A stretch of 8,177 nucleotides of DNA from Syntrophobacter sp. SbD2. Lineage in GTDB: Bacteria > Desulfobacterota > Syntrophobacteria > Syntrophobacterales > Syntrophobacteraceae. Of this stretch, positions 1 through 7,116 are shown piece after piece (within the stretch, counting starts at the first letter, position 1; the number at the start of each line of letters is the position of its first letter). Made by a program: the position numbers and the translations under genes. The stretch lies in assembly GCA_900290385.1 (NCBI GenBank), contig OMSV01000032.1, positions 1 through 8,177 of the forward strand, read 5' to 3'. Below the pieces are notes generated by a model. It did no database searches and was not told the DNA's origin. It saw nothing but the letters and a program-made list of their open reading frames with translations.

Positions 1-1
1 C

Positions 2-1123
2 GGGGAAAAGGGCATGTTTTGGAAAACCCGCGCAGAGGACCTCTGTATTCCCCTGCTCAAGGCCCTTATCGACCGCAATCCGCCGGTAGAGCCCGCCCTG
101 GTCGAAGATGTAATCTGGGGCGTTACCAACCAGATGAAAGAGCAAGGCGGGACCTTGGGGCGGATGCTCCCCATGCTGGCGGACTGGGGATGGGGAGTTC
201 CGGGCTGTTCGGTTGACCGGATGTGTGCAGGCGGGCTGACGGCAGTTAATTTCGGAGTAAACTTCATTGCCGCAGGGGCAGCAGACTGTGTTATCGCAGG
301 CGGCGTCGAGCACATGGGGCACTTGCCCATGGGCTTCATGCGAGACCCGCATCCGCGCTCGATAGAGGTCATGGGCGACGAATCGGCTTTCAGCATGGGA
401 ATGACGGCCGAAAATATTCATGACCGCTATCCCGGGATCACTAGGGAAATGGCGGATGCCTATGCCGTTTTCTGCCAGAATAAGGCCGACCTTGCCATCA
501 AGTCAGGCAAGATGAAGCAGATGATTATACCCATCGGAGTTGAGCTTGCCGGCGGCGAGAAAATAATGGCCGATAAGGACGAGCAACCGCGGCCCGGAAC
601 AACCATGGAAGGGCTGGCATCCCTTAAGACGCCTTTTAGAGAAAACGGCCGGGTAACCCCGGGGAACGCCTCAGGGCTAAATGACGGCGCCGCCGGAGTA
701 CTGCTCATGAGCCAGGACAAAGCCCTGGAACTTGGGCTGACCGGTAAAATGAGATGGGTGACCAGTGCCGTTTCAGGAGTCGATCCCAGGGTTATGGGGA
801 TCGCCCCGGTGCCGGCGGTCAAAAAGGCGCTGGCAAAGGCCGAATTGAGAATGGAAGATATCGATATAATCGAGCTAAACGAAGCATTTGCAGTCCAGGC
901 CGTGCACAACCTGATCAACCTGGGACTTCGGCCGGATGACCCCCGTGTCAACATCTGGGGTGGCTCGATCGCCTATGGGCACCCGCTTGCCTCGTCGGGA
1001 CCGCGCCTCGTGGCTTTCTTGCTCGGACTCTTCAAGGAAAACCCCCGGGCGCGATATGGGCTGAGCGCCATGTGTGTTGGCAGAGGCCAAGGATATGCGA
1101 TGATTTGGGAAAACCTGGTGTAA
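2..1123 (+). CDS. Thiolase family protein (acetyl-CoA acetyltransferase / 3-ketoacyl-CoA thiolase), 5'-truncated by window edge
   Basis: Cytoplasmic thiolase that would cleave a 3-ketoacyl-CoA with CoA (or run the reverse condensation), the last step of a beta-oxidation spiral. The frame is open through the left edge. The residues before the first ATG (position 14) read GEKG and match the usual thiolase N-terminal lead-in, so the true start lies outside the window and about 15-25 residues are probably missing. Numbered from that ATG: nucleophilic Cys71 in SVDRMCAGG, a GGVEHM segment, NEAF at 289-292, catalytic His323 in YGHPLASSG, and the second catalytic Cys354 in MCVGRGQG. All three catalytic residues are present. 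Two signature positions differ from the commonest consensus: GHPLA instead of GHPLG, and GRGQG instead of GGGQG. It lies 28 bp upstream of an enoyl-CoA hydratase gene on the same strand, which suggests one operon. Substrate chain length cannot be told from sequence. Confidence 0.93.
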   Translation, partial: GEKGMFWKTRAEDLCIPLLKALIDRNPPVEPALVEDVIWGVTNQMKEQGGTLGRMLPMLADWGWGVPGCSVDRMCAGGLTAVNFGVNFIAAGAADCVIAGGVEHMGHLPMGFMRDPHPRSIEVMGDESAFSMGMTAENIHDRYPGITREMADAYAVFCQNKADLAIKSGKMKQMIIPIGVELAGGEKIMADKDEQPRPGTTMEGLASLKTPFRENGRVTPGNASGLNDGAAGVLLMSQDKALELGLTGKMRWVTSAVSGVDPRVMGIAPVPAVKKALAKAELRMEDIDIIELNEAFAVQAVHNLINLGLRPDDPRVNIWGGSIAYGHPLASSGPRLVAFLLGLFKENPRARYGLSAMCVGRGQGYAMIWENLV

Positions 1124-1136
1124 AAGTGAATCAATC

Positions 1137-1143
1137 GGAGGAA
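1137..1143 (+). promoter_or_regulatory. Ribosome binding site of the enoyl-CoA hydratase gene
   Basis: A GGAGGAA run ends 8 nt before the ATG at 1152. This is a strong Shine-Dalgarno match at good spacing and supports that start. Confidence 0.75.
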
Positions 1144-1151
1144 GAGCCGAC

Positions 1152-1922
1152 ATGAGCAGCCAAAACATAATTCTTGAAGAAGAAGGCCATATTGCAACCA
1201 TAATCATAAACCATCCCCCGGCCAATACCTGGGACCTGGCCACTGTGAGGGAATTCGAACAATCTTTGAACCGGGTCGAGGCCGATGACCAGATTCGTGT
1301 GGTCATCATCACCGGGGCGGGAGAAAAAATGTTCTCCGGCGGATTCGATGTAAAGGATGCCGCCAACTCCGGCACAACCAGCCCCATGGCGCGCGAGATC
1401 TGGAGGCGAATCGATCGTTTTCCTAAACCGGTAATCGCCGCCATCAACGGGTTCGCACTGGGCGGAGGGCTCGAGTTGGCAATGTCCTGTCATTTCAGGA
1501 TTATGACCGACGATCCCAATGCCAGGATAGGACTCACTGAGCTCAACCTGGGAATCATTCCCGGGTGGGGTGGGACCCAGCGGCTGCCACGGCTGGTGGG
1601 AAGGTCGAAGGCCCTCGACATGATTCTTTTCAGCAGGAGGCTCTCAGCGGCAGAGGCCCTAGAGGCCGGTTTGGTGAACAGGTTGTCTGCCCCCGAAACT
1701 CTGAAGCGCGACGCTCTCGTATTTGCCGGGGAGCTTGCCCAACGGCCTCCAATCGCTGTTCGCTGGGTGCTCAAGGCCATGGCGGCCGGACTCTACGAAG
1801 GGGTGGATGAAGGATTGAAAGTGGAAGCCGAGGGCAGTTCGGCCGTCGGCCAAACCGAGGACCGCAAGGAAGGGTTCGCCGCTTTCCTTGAAAAGCGCAA
1901 GCCTGTCTTCAAAGGGAAATGA
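1152..1922 (+). CDS. Enoyl-CoA hydratase/isomerase family protein (crotonase fold)
   Basis: A 256-residue protein, the normal length for a single-domain crotonase, expected to hydrate a trans-2-enoyl-CoA to a 3-hydroxyacyl-CoA in the cytoplasm. The first oxyanion-hole segment is FSGGFDVKD (residues 61-69) and the second is ALGGGLELA (102-110). The two glutamates used for water addition in true hydratases are both present: Glu108 in GGGLELA and Glu130 in the TELNLGIIPGWGGTQRL segment. This favours hydratase activity over the isomerase or dehalogenase branches. The C-terminal helices (about 195-256) are intact and end in a typical FLEKRKPVF motif. The ATG at 1152 has a strong Shine-Dalgarno. 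The gene follows the thiolase by 28 bp with no terminator seen, so co-transcription is likely. Chain-length or ring specificity is not readable. Confidence 0.93.
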   Translation: MSSQNIILEEEGHIATIIINHPPANTWDLATVREFEQSLNRVEADDQIRVVIITGAGEKMFSGGFDVKDAANSGTTSPMAREIWRRIDRFPKPVIAAINGFALGGGLELAMSCHFRIMTDDPNARIGLTELNLGIIPGWGGTQRLPRLVGRSKALDMILFSRRLSAAEALEAGLVNRLSAPETLKRDALVFAGELAQRPPIAVRWVLKAMAAGLYEGVDEGLKVEAEGSSAVGQTEDRKEGFAAFLEKRKPVFKGK

Positions 1923-2030
1923 CTATTTCCTGATAAGAACTTCTTAGACCCATGAAATGTCCCTGATGCAATCAAATGCAGCAGGAACTGGAATGAACAC
2001 CTTTTTTTGGCGGAAAGGGAGCTCTTAGGG
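1923..2030. other. 108-bp spacer before the CoA-transferase gene
   Basis: This is longer than the preceding intergenic gap. No terminator hairpin, recognisable sigma54 site (GG-N10-GC spacing) or good -35/-10 pair was found. It ends in a T7 run followed by the ribosome binding site. Whether it separates transcription units cannot be settled from sequence. Confidence 0.4.
2014..2021 (+). promoter_or_regulatory. Ribosome binding site that decides the CoA-transferase start
   Basis: AAAGGGAG sits 9 nt before the ATG at 2031. The longer in-frame option, a TTG at 2007, has no comparable purine-rich stretch at suitable spacing, so the ATG at 2031 is preferred. Confidence 0.6.
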
Positions 2031-3380
2031 ATGACAAGGAATGATGCCGGTGAGTACAGACAAAAACTTGTGTCGGCTGAGGAAGCAGTTACATTGGTTC
2101 GTTCCGGGGATTGGGTAGCATACGGCCATTTCGCCATGGCTCCCCGGCGCCTCGACGAGGCCCTTGCGAAAAGAAAAGACGATCTTCGAGATGTCAAGGT
2201 GAGATGCGTCTGCCCGCTCCAAACAATAGAGGTCGCACAAGTAGACCCCAAGTATGAGCACTTCATATATCACAGCTCATTTCTCAGCCCTTACGACAGG
2301 AAATTGGGTGACCGGTGCATGCACATAGCCGGAATGTACCACAATGGCCCGGCAACCATTCGTAACGGGCATGCATCGCATTCCAGGGTATTTTTTCTGA
2401 AGACTGCCCCCATGGATAACCATGGCTTCTTTAATTTCGGCACTTCCTGTTCCTATCACAGGGCTTTGTGCGACGTAGCAGACCATATTGTAGTGGAAGT
2501 GAATCATAAGACGCCGATCTGCCTGGGAGGAGAGCAGGAAAATGTCCACATATCGGAAGTCACCCATGTCGTGGAATCGGATAATTACGACATGCCCGTT
2601 TTCCCCCAGGATATACCCGCAACGGACGTTCAGAAAAGCATAGCCACACACATTGTAGAGGAACTGGAAGATGGCTGCACACTCCAGTTGGGGATTGGGG
2701 GACTGGCTAATTACGTTGGCAAGATCCTGGCGGAATCCGATCTCAAAGATCTTGGGGTCCATAGCGAAATGATGTGCGACGCCTTCGTCGATCTCTACGA
2801 AAAGGGGAAAATCACCGGATGCTGCAAGACGAGGCAAAAATACAAGATGGTATATACCTTTGCTCTGGGTTCCCAACGTCTTTATGATTTTCTCGACAAT
2901 AATCCTGCATGCGCCATTTATCCGGTGGACATTTGCAATAACCCCGGAAACATCGGCCGCAATTACAAACAGGTTGCAATCAACAATGCTCTGATGGTCG
3001 ACATTTACGGACAGGTAAGCTCCGAATCGGTCAACTTTCACCAGATATCCGGAACGGGTGGTCAGGTGGATTTCACATCTGGAGCATGGTTGTCGAAGGG
3101 GGGCAAATCCTTTATTTGCATGCCATCCACGCGCCTATTGAAAGATGGGCGCACCGTGTCAAGAATTGTCCCCTTTATAACCCCGGGAAACATTGTTACA
3201 GCGCCCAGAGCGCTGCCCATGTTTATCGTTACCGAATACGGCAAAGCCAACATCACAGGAAAGTCCGTATGGCAGCGTGCGGAAATGCTTATAAATATAG
3301 CTCACCCGGACTTTAGGGATGAACTCATAAAAGATGCTCAAAAGCAGAAAATATGGACCAGGACCAATAAGCTGGAATAG
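2031..3380 (+). CDS. Acetyl-CoA hydrolase/transferase family CoA-transferase (4-hydroxybutyrate / butyrate:acetate CoA-transferase type)
   Basis: A 449-residue protein, close to the usual 430-450 of the family, that moves CoA between an acyl-CoA (often acetyl-CoA) and a free carboxylate through a covalent glutamyl-CoA intermediate. Visible signatures, numbered from ATG 2031: a GIGGLANYV segment (221-229), the segment GVHSEMMCD with the likely nucleophile Glu246, and the GTGGQVDF motif (341-348) followed by SKGGKS. N- and C-terminal halves are both complete and the frame is intact. A TTG at 2007 would add eight residues but lacks a ribosome binding site. It is the third gene on the + strand after the thiolase and crotonase, separated by a 108-bp gap, so it may be read through or have its own promoter. 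The inferred role is activating the acid substrate of the neighbouring beta-oxidation enzymes, or releasing the acid product. The exact substrate is unknown. Confidence 0.9.
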   Translation: MTRNDAGEYRQKLVSAEEAVTLVRSGDWVAYGHFAMAPRRLDEALAKRKDDLRDVKVRCVCPLQTIEVAQVDPKYEHFIYHSSFLSPYDRKLGDRCMHIAGMYHNGPATIRNGHASHSRVFFLKTAPMDNHGFFNFGTSCSYHRALCDVADHIVVEVNHKTPICLGGEQENVHISEVTHVVESDNYDMPVFPQDIPATDVQKSIATHIVEELEDGCTLQLGIGGLANYVGKILAESDLKDLGVHSEMMCDAFVDLYEKGKITGCCKTRQKYKMVYTFALGSQRLYDFLDNNPACAIYPVDICNNPGNIGRNYKQVAINNALMVDIYGQVSSESVNFHQISGTGGQVDFTSGAWLSKGGKSFICMPSTRLLKDGRTVSRIVPFITPGNIVTAPRALPMFIVTEYGKANITGKSVWQRAEMLINIAHPDFRDELIKDAQKQKIWTRTNKLE

Positions 3381-3538
3381 CCGGCTTCAGTTTCTGCCAT
3401 TGGTCGATGATGTAAATAGCAGAATCAGCTTAAAATGAAGAATGCGTTCAGGGACAGGCTATAGAAGATTTTGCTTACACGGGCACTCCAAACTCCTGCC
3501 CAAAAACTGCCGACCTGCAATCGCTACCTCAGCAGGGT
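3381..3538. other. Convergent intergenic spacer between CoA-transferase and regulator genes
   Basis: This stretch of 158 bp lies between two converging stops. I see no coding remnant in six frames and no convincing rho-independent terminator for either gene. A weak 5-bp stem follows the regulator's stop, without a directly adjoining T-tract. Confidence 0.5.
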
Positions 3539-4948
3539 TTAATCGATGTTGTATTTTTTCATCTTCTGATACAAGCCGGTCCTGTGAATTCCTAGAATTT
3601 TAGCGGTCTTGGCCCTACTGTTGCCCGACTTTTGCAAGGCGTCGACAATTGCGCGGCGCTCGGTCCCCTCCAACAAGTCCCTTAACGATGATATCGGCTC
3701 TTCTGTTCGCATTTGAGGGCAATTCGATGAAATGCGCAATGCCAGTGGCAGGTCTCCAGGTTCGATCACGTCGCCCCCAGGTAATATCATGGCGCGCTCG
3801 GCGATATTTCTAAGCTCACGAACGTTGCCCGGCCAGGCATAGTTTTTCAACAACTCCACCGCTTCAGGTGCTACAGCGGGGACGCTGCGATTCCTGTCGC
3901 GGCTCAGTTCCTCAAGAAAATGAATGAAAATCGGTGGGATGTCCTCTTTTAATTCACGCAAGGCGGGCAATTTAATGTTGATAACATTGATCCTATAGTA
4001 AAGATCGAGGCGAAACCCACCATTGCCTATCATTTTTTCCAAGTCGCGATTCGTGGCGCAGATGATTCTAAAATCTACCTGCCGAGGTCTGCTGCTGCCG
4101 ATGCGGTCAATTTCCTTTTCCTGGAGAACACGCATCAGTTTGACTTGCATAGTGTGGGGCATCTCACCGATTTCGTCCAGAAATATGGTGCCCTTGTCGG
4201 CAAGTTCAAATTTTCCGGGCTTACCGGCTTTGCGGGCGCCGGTAAAAGAGCCCCCCTCATACCCGAACAATTCAGCTTCGAATAGATCCACCGGGATGGA
4301 AGAGCAATTGACTTTTATAAAGCTGCTGTCCCTGCGCCGGCCGGCCTGATGAATTGCATGGGCAAACAGTTCCTTTCCAGTCCCGGATTCCCCGGTAATC
4401 ATTACCGGCGAATCGGTTTCCGCCGCCTGCCGGGCCAGGTCGATCGTTTGTTTGAGCAGATCCGACTTGCCTACGATTGTGTCGAAACTGTACCGGACCC
4501 CGCGTCTGTGATTTAATTCTTCCTTGAAATAATCAAGGTGTTTTTCCAGAGTATCGATTCGATCGTAAAGTTCCTTAAGCTTCTTTGGCGTCCAGAACAT
4601 CAGCTTTCCGAACGCTCCGATCACACGGCCGTCCCTGACTAGCGGGATACGCGCAATCACCCGGTTACTGTTTTTGAGCATCATGGCCCTGCCTATTTCG
4701 GCCTTACCCGTCTCAAGGATTCTGGGAAGCTTGCTTTCAGGGCTCACTTCACTGATATGGCGGCCAACGGCATCCAGGTGCGCAACCGGATATACACCTT
4801 CGGTTGAACTGCTCATAAACCTAACGATGCCATCGGCATCCACCAGTATCAGACTTTCGTAAGGGTTATCCAAAAGCGATACCAGGAGTCCCTGGGGTAT
4901 GTTGTGCAAAATGCTCTCTTCTCCCGGTACTTCCTGCAAGTGATCCAT
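3539..4948 (-). CDS. Sigma54-dependent transcriptional activator with PAS sensor and Fis-type HTH
   Basis: A 469-residue enhancer-binding protein. Residues about 26-115 form a PAS-like sensor (LDNPYESLILVDADGIVRFM start, IGAFG near the end). Residues 122-148 are a charged, heptad-like linker. The AAA+ domain (about 155-385) has Walker A GESGTGKE (186-193), the sigma54-contacting loop as GSFTGA (233-238; the commonest form is GAFTGA), Walker B IFLDEIGE (255-262), arginine-rich FRLDLYYR (312-319) and the sensor II segment WPGNVRELRN (372-381). The C-terminal Fis-type helix-turn-helix spans about 431-465 (KTAKILGIHRTGLYQKM). There is no receiver domain, so it is probably controlled by a ligand or partner sensed by the PAS domain. 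It converges on the catabolic genes with 158 bp between stops, making that cluster a likely target, though no sigma54 promoter was found here. The start ATG at 4948 has GGGGA about 4 nt upstream. No specific family name can be assigned. Confidence 0.95.
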   Translation of the reverse strand: MDHLQEVPGEESILHNIPQGLLVSLLDNPYESLILVDADGIVRFMSSSTEGVYPVAHLDAVGRHISEVSPESKLPRILETGKAEIGRAMMLKNSNRVIARIPLVRDGRVIGAFGKLMFWTPKKLKELYDRIDTLEKHLDYFKEELNHRRGVRYSFDTIVGKSDLLKQTIDLARQAAETDSPVMITGESGTGKELFAHAIHQAGRRRDSSFIKVNCSSIPVDLFEAELFGYEGGSFTGARKAGKPGKFELADKGTIFLDEIGEMPHTMQVKLMRVLQEKEIDRIGSSRPRQVDFRIICATNRDLEKMIGNGGFRLDLYYRINVINIKLPALRELKEDIPPIFIHFLEELSRDRNRSVPAVAPEAVELLKNYAWPGNVRELRNIAERAMILPGGDVIEPGDLPLALRISSNCPQMRTEEPISSLRDLLEGTERRAIVDALQKSGNSRAKTAKILGIHRTGLYQKMKKYNID

Positions 4949-5030
4949 GATTCCCCGATCTTTCCGTTTCCTGCAGATTAACAGAACGATAGAAGAAGAT
5001 ACTCCCTTTTCCCGATATCTGACATCCGAT

Positions 5031-5174
5031 TTACAATTTGAACAGGTCTTCGACTATAACACAGTTCAAGGCCTTTTTAATGCCCCTGCCGCCCGGTACA
5101 ATGACCTCAGCCTCGCTCAACTCCACCTTCCCGGAGACATCCGAACAATATTTCACGACACGGACCGGCCCTGA
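5031..5174 (-). pseudogene. Remnant of an electron transfer flavoprotein alpha subunit gene (etfA fragment)
   Basis: Read on the - strand in a single frame ending at TAA (5033-5031), this stretch gives about 47 residues. Its core, KVELSEAEVIVPGGRGIKK, matches the conserved opening of the ETF-alpha C-terminal domain (pattern V-[DE]-L-x-E-A-x-x-[IV]-V-x-x-G-R-G). The next residues, NCVIVEDLFKL, align without gaps to the NF-x-L-x-x-D-L helix that follows in ETF-alpha. They can also be aligned to the IVxDLF stretch at the very C-terminus, which would imply an internal deletion. The FAD-binding signature expected further on (GASR, GQTG, ISG segments) is absent in all three frames down to the regulator gene. 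No start codon with a ribosome binding site precedes it, and it begins directly after the upstream gene's stop. ETF takes electrons from acyl-CoA dehydrogenases, so a relic here fits the beta-oxidation setting. Identity is by recognition only, without a search. Confidence 0.68.
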
Positions 5175-5176
5175 CT

Positions 5177-6019
5177 TTACTCAAGGTTTTGCCTCAGAAA
5201 TTTAATTGTAGCAGGCCACGCTTGCCGTGAGGCTTCAAGGTTCGCCCCGTTGCGCTCCGCCTGCGCCCTGAGAAAACCATGCCCTGCCCCCTTGTAAATA
5301 TGCGTGATATAGGTCTTCCCAAGCTCTTTCATCTTCTCTTCAGCCGGCGCAACCGTACTGACCACACGGGCATCGTCCCCGCCGTAAAGGCCAAGCACCG
5401 GCGCACTTATCGTCCCCAACGCATCAAGCGGAGGGGACACTCCGTAATAGACCACTGCTGCGCCAAGTTTGGGCTGAACAGCCGCGTATTGGAAGCTCCG
5501 GCCACCACCCCAGCAGAAACCAACCGTTGCGAGCTTTTGGGTTGCTGCCGGCAAGCTTATTGCCCAGTCTTTTACTGCATCCAGCATGATCACAAGCTGA
5601 GGCAATGAAAGACCACTTACAGCCTTAACGACATCATCGCGGCTCGCAAAAGCCTCGGTGCCTCCGCCTCCCGGCCCGAGGCCCGAGAGCAAGTCAGGCG
5701 CAACAGCGATAAAGCCCTCTGCGGCCAAACGGTCAGTAACGGCTCGGAGCCAGTCGGTCAGGCCGTATATTTCCATGATGACAATAACTACCGGCGCCTT
5801 GTCGTTACGTTCCGGGTAGGCTATGAAAGAGCTCAACTTAGTCTGCGAGCCCGCAACGGGGATGTTCACCCATTCGTGATGCCTCGGGGATTTTTCCAGC
5901 GCAGCTTTGGCTTCAGCCTCCCCGGGCGGGCTGGCACTGAGGTCCGACCGGCAAACAGGTACTATAAACAGGTTCACAACAAGCGCACAGAGCAGTATTA
6001 AGACGCACTTTCCGACCAT
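5177..6019 (-). CDS. Exported dienelactone hydrolase family protein
   Basis: A 280-residue alpha/beta hydrolase. Residues 1-25 form a Sec-type signal peptide (Lys4, hydrophobic core of about 18 residues, likely cleavage after VCRS), so the enzyme probably acts in the periplasm. There is no good lipobox. The mature part starts around residue 45. It shows the family's nucleophile motif GFCWGGG with Cys169, an acidic residue in YGGDDARV (Asp216 most likely), His247 in GAGHGFL, and Glu83 in IMEIYGL at the place of the glutamate that primes the cysteine in classical dienelactone hydrolase. The catalytic set is complete. The family splits lactones and esters; the substrate here is unknown and need not be a dienelactone. 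A strong ribosome binding site precedes the ATG. It lies 101 bp downstream of miaA on the same strand and directly upstream of the etfA remnant. Confidence 0.9.
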   Translation of the reverse strand: MVGKCVLILLCALVVNLFIVPVCRSDLSASPPGEAEAKAALEKSPRHHEWVNIPVAGSQTKLSSFIAYPERNDKAPVVIVIMEIYGLTDWLRAVTDRLAAEGFIAVAPDLLSGLGPGGGGTEAFASRDDVVKAVSGLSLPQLVIMLDAVKDWAISLPAATQKLATVGFCWGGGRSFQYAAVQPKLGAAVVYYGVSPPLDALGTISAPVLGLYGGDDARVVSTVAPAEEKMKELGKTYITHIYKGAGHGFLRAQAERNGANLEASRQAWPATIKFLRQNLE

Positions 6020-6025
6020 AGTGAA

Positions 6026-6036
6026 TTTCCTCCCTT
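6026..6036 (-). promoter_or_regulatory. Ribosome binding site of the dienelactone hydrolase family gene
   Basis: On the - strand AAGGGAGGAAA precedes the ATG at 6019 by about 6 nt. This strong match fixes the start and therefore the presence of the signal peptide. Confidence 0.75.
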
Positions 6037-6120
6037 GATATTCGAGTTTTCTGACATTCCATTCTCTAGGTCTAATCTAACTCGGATTTGGCAATATTCA
6101 TCATTTGTACGAACTTGATC

Positions 6121-7116
6121 TCATCGCGTGTTCTCATGAACCATCCCTGGTGTGCTCAATTGCTCAATTGCCCGCCGGATATAATCGTGTATTCCCTCAA
6201 CATCGTCTGCTTCAAAAGGTCTAAACTCCCTGTCGCCCCTGAACCAGGTGATCTGACGTTTGGCGTAACGGCGGGTATCGCGCTTTATCTGACAGACCGC
6301 CTCATGGATCGAAATGGCGCCTTCAATGTGAGCGGCTATCTGCCTGTATCCGAGCGACTGCATCGATTTAAGCTCCGCTGGGTAGCCCATGGCAAGGAGC
6401 CCTTCCACTTCATCTTTGAGGCCTGATTCAATCATCCGGTCGACCCTGCGGTTTATCCGTTCGTAGAGCACCTCCCGCTCCCGGCTGATAAAGACCTTTA
6501 TCGTGGGGAGAAGCTGCTCCTTGAAACCGTGGCCCTTCTGTAATGTGGATAACGGAACTGCTCCCAGATAAAATACCTCGAGCGCCCGAATAATTCGCTG
6601 CCGGTCGTTAGGGTGAATTCTTGCCGCCAATTCGGGGTCAATCCGCAAAAGATCGCCATAGAGCTGTCCAAGGCCCTTAGACTTTTCATCGGCAATCAGC
6701 CTTCTTTTCACTTCAGGGTCAGAGGGAGGTCCCGGGCATAGTCCCAGGGTCAGGACCTTCATGTACAGGCCTGCGCCTCCCACGACCAGGGGGAGCTTGC
6801 CGCGTTTTTGTATATCTTCGATTACCGGGCCGGCAAAGCTTAGGTACCGTGCCGCATCGAAAGGCTCATCGGGGTCGACAACGTCTATCAGGTGGTGGGG
6901 GACAATGCGCCTTTGTTCAAGAGTTGGTTTTGCGGTCCCGATTTCCATGCGGCGGTAAACCTGCATAGAATCGGCGTTTACTATTTCGGCTGAAATCCGG
7001 GCACAGAGTTCGATCGAAAGCGAAGTCTTGCCCGCCGCTGTGGGCCCGGCAAGTAGAATCAGCGGGATAGCGCCCCTCTGCTCAGCTTCTTTTGAAAAGT
7101 CGGAAAATCTGCTCAT
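6121..7116 (-). CDS. miaA: tRNA dimethylallyltransferase MiaA
   Basis: A 331-residue enzyme that transfers a dimethylallyl group to N6 of A37 in tRNAs reading UNN codons, in the cytoplasm. Motifs in order: P-loop GPTAAGKT (24-31), DSMQVYRRM (49-57), GTAKP (60-64), HHLIDV (74-79), GGAGLYMK (113-120), HPNDRQRIIRALE (168-180), the QSLGYRQI segment (253-260) and TRRYAKRQITWFR (281-293). Length and motif order are those of bacterial MiaA; the N-terminus carries about 15 extra residues before the conserved strand. The ATG at 7116 is the only reasonable start in frame. It lies inside the end of mutL, giving a 35-bp overlap, and has no clear Shine-Dalgarno, so translational coupling to mutL is likely. 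The mutL-miaA order is shared with many Proteobacteria. Confidence 0.97.
   Translation of the reverse strand: MSRFSDFSKEAEQRGAIPLILLAGPTAAGKTSLSIELCARISAEIVNADSMQVYRRMEIGTAKPTLEQRRIVPHHLIDVVDPDEPFDAARYLSFAGPVIEDIQKRGKLPLVVGGAGLYMKVLTLGLCPGPPSDPEVKRRLIADEKSKGLGQLYGDLLRIDPELAARIHPNDRQRIIRALEVFYLGAVPLSTLQKGHGFKEQLLPTIKVFISREREVLYERINRRVDRMIESGLKDEVEGLLAMGYPAELKSMQSLGYRQIAAHIEGAISIHEAVCQIKRDTRRYAKRQITWFRGDREFRPFEADDVEGIHDYIRRAIEQLSTPGMVHENTR

Noticed and set aside
1989..2010. Possible sigma54 promoter before the CoA-transferase gene
   Set aside because: TGGAATGAACACC followed by a T-run has a GG element but no GC at the required 10-bp spacing.
2007..2030. TTG start adding eight residues to the CoA-transferase
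   Set aside because: It has no ribosome binding site at proper spacing, whereas ATG 2031 has AAAGGGAG 9 nt upstream and gives a family-typical N-terminus.
2277..3041. 254-codon - strand open frame within the CoA-transferase gene
   Set aside because: It is fully antisense to a well-supported CoA-transferase with all its motifs, and its own translation has no family features.
3514..3536. Possible terminator hairpin after the regulator gene (CCTGC / GCAGG on the - strand)
   Set aside because: The stem is only 5 bp with a 13-nt loop, and the T-run comes several bases later, so it does not make a convincing rho-independent terminator.
4947..5174. 75-codon + strand open frame between the regulator and the hydrolase gene
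   Set aside because: It overlaps the regulator's start codon, has no recognisable protein features, and lies antisense to the etfA-like fragment, whose - strand reading matches a known family.
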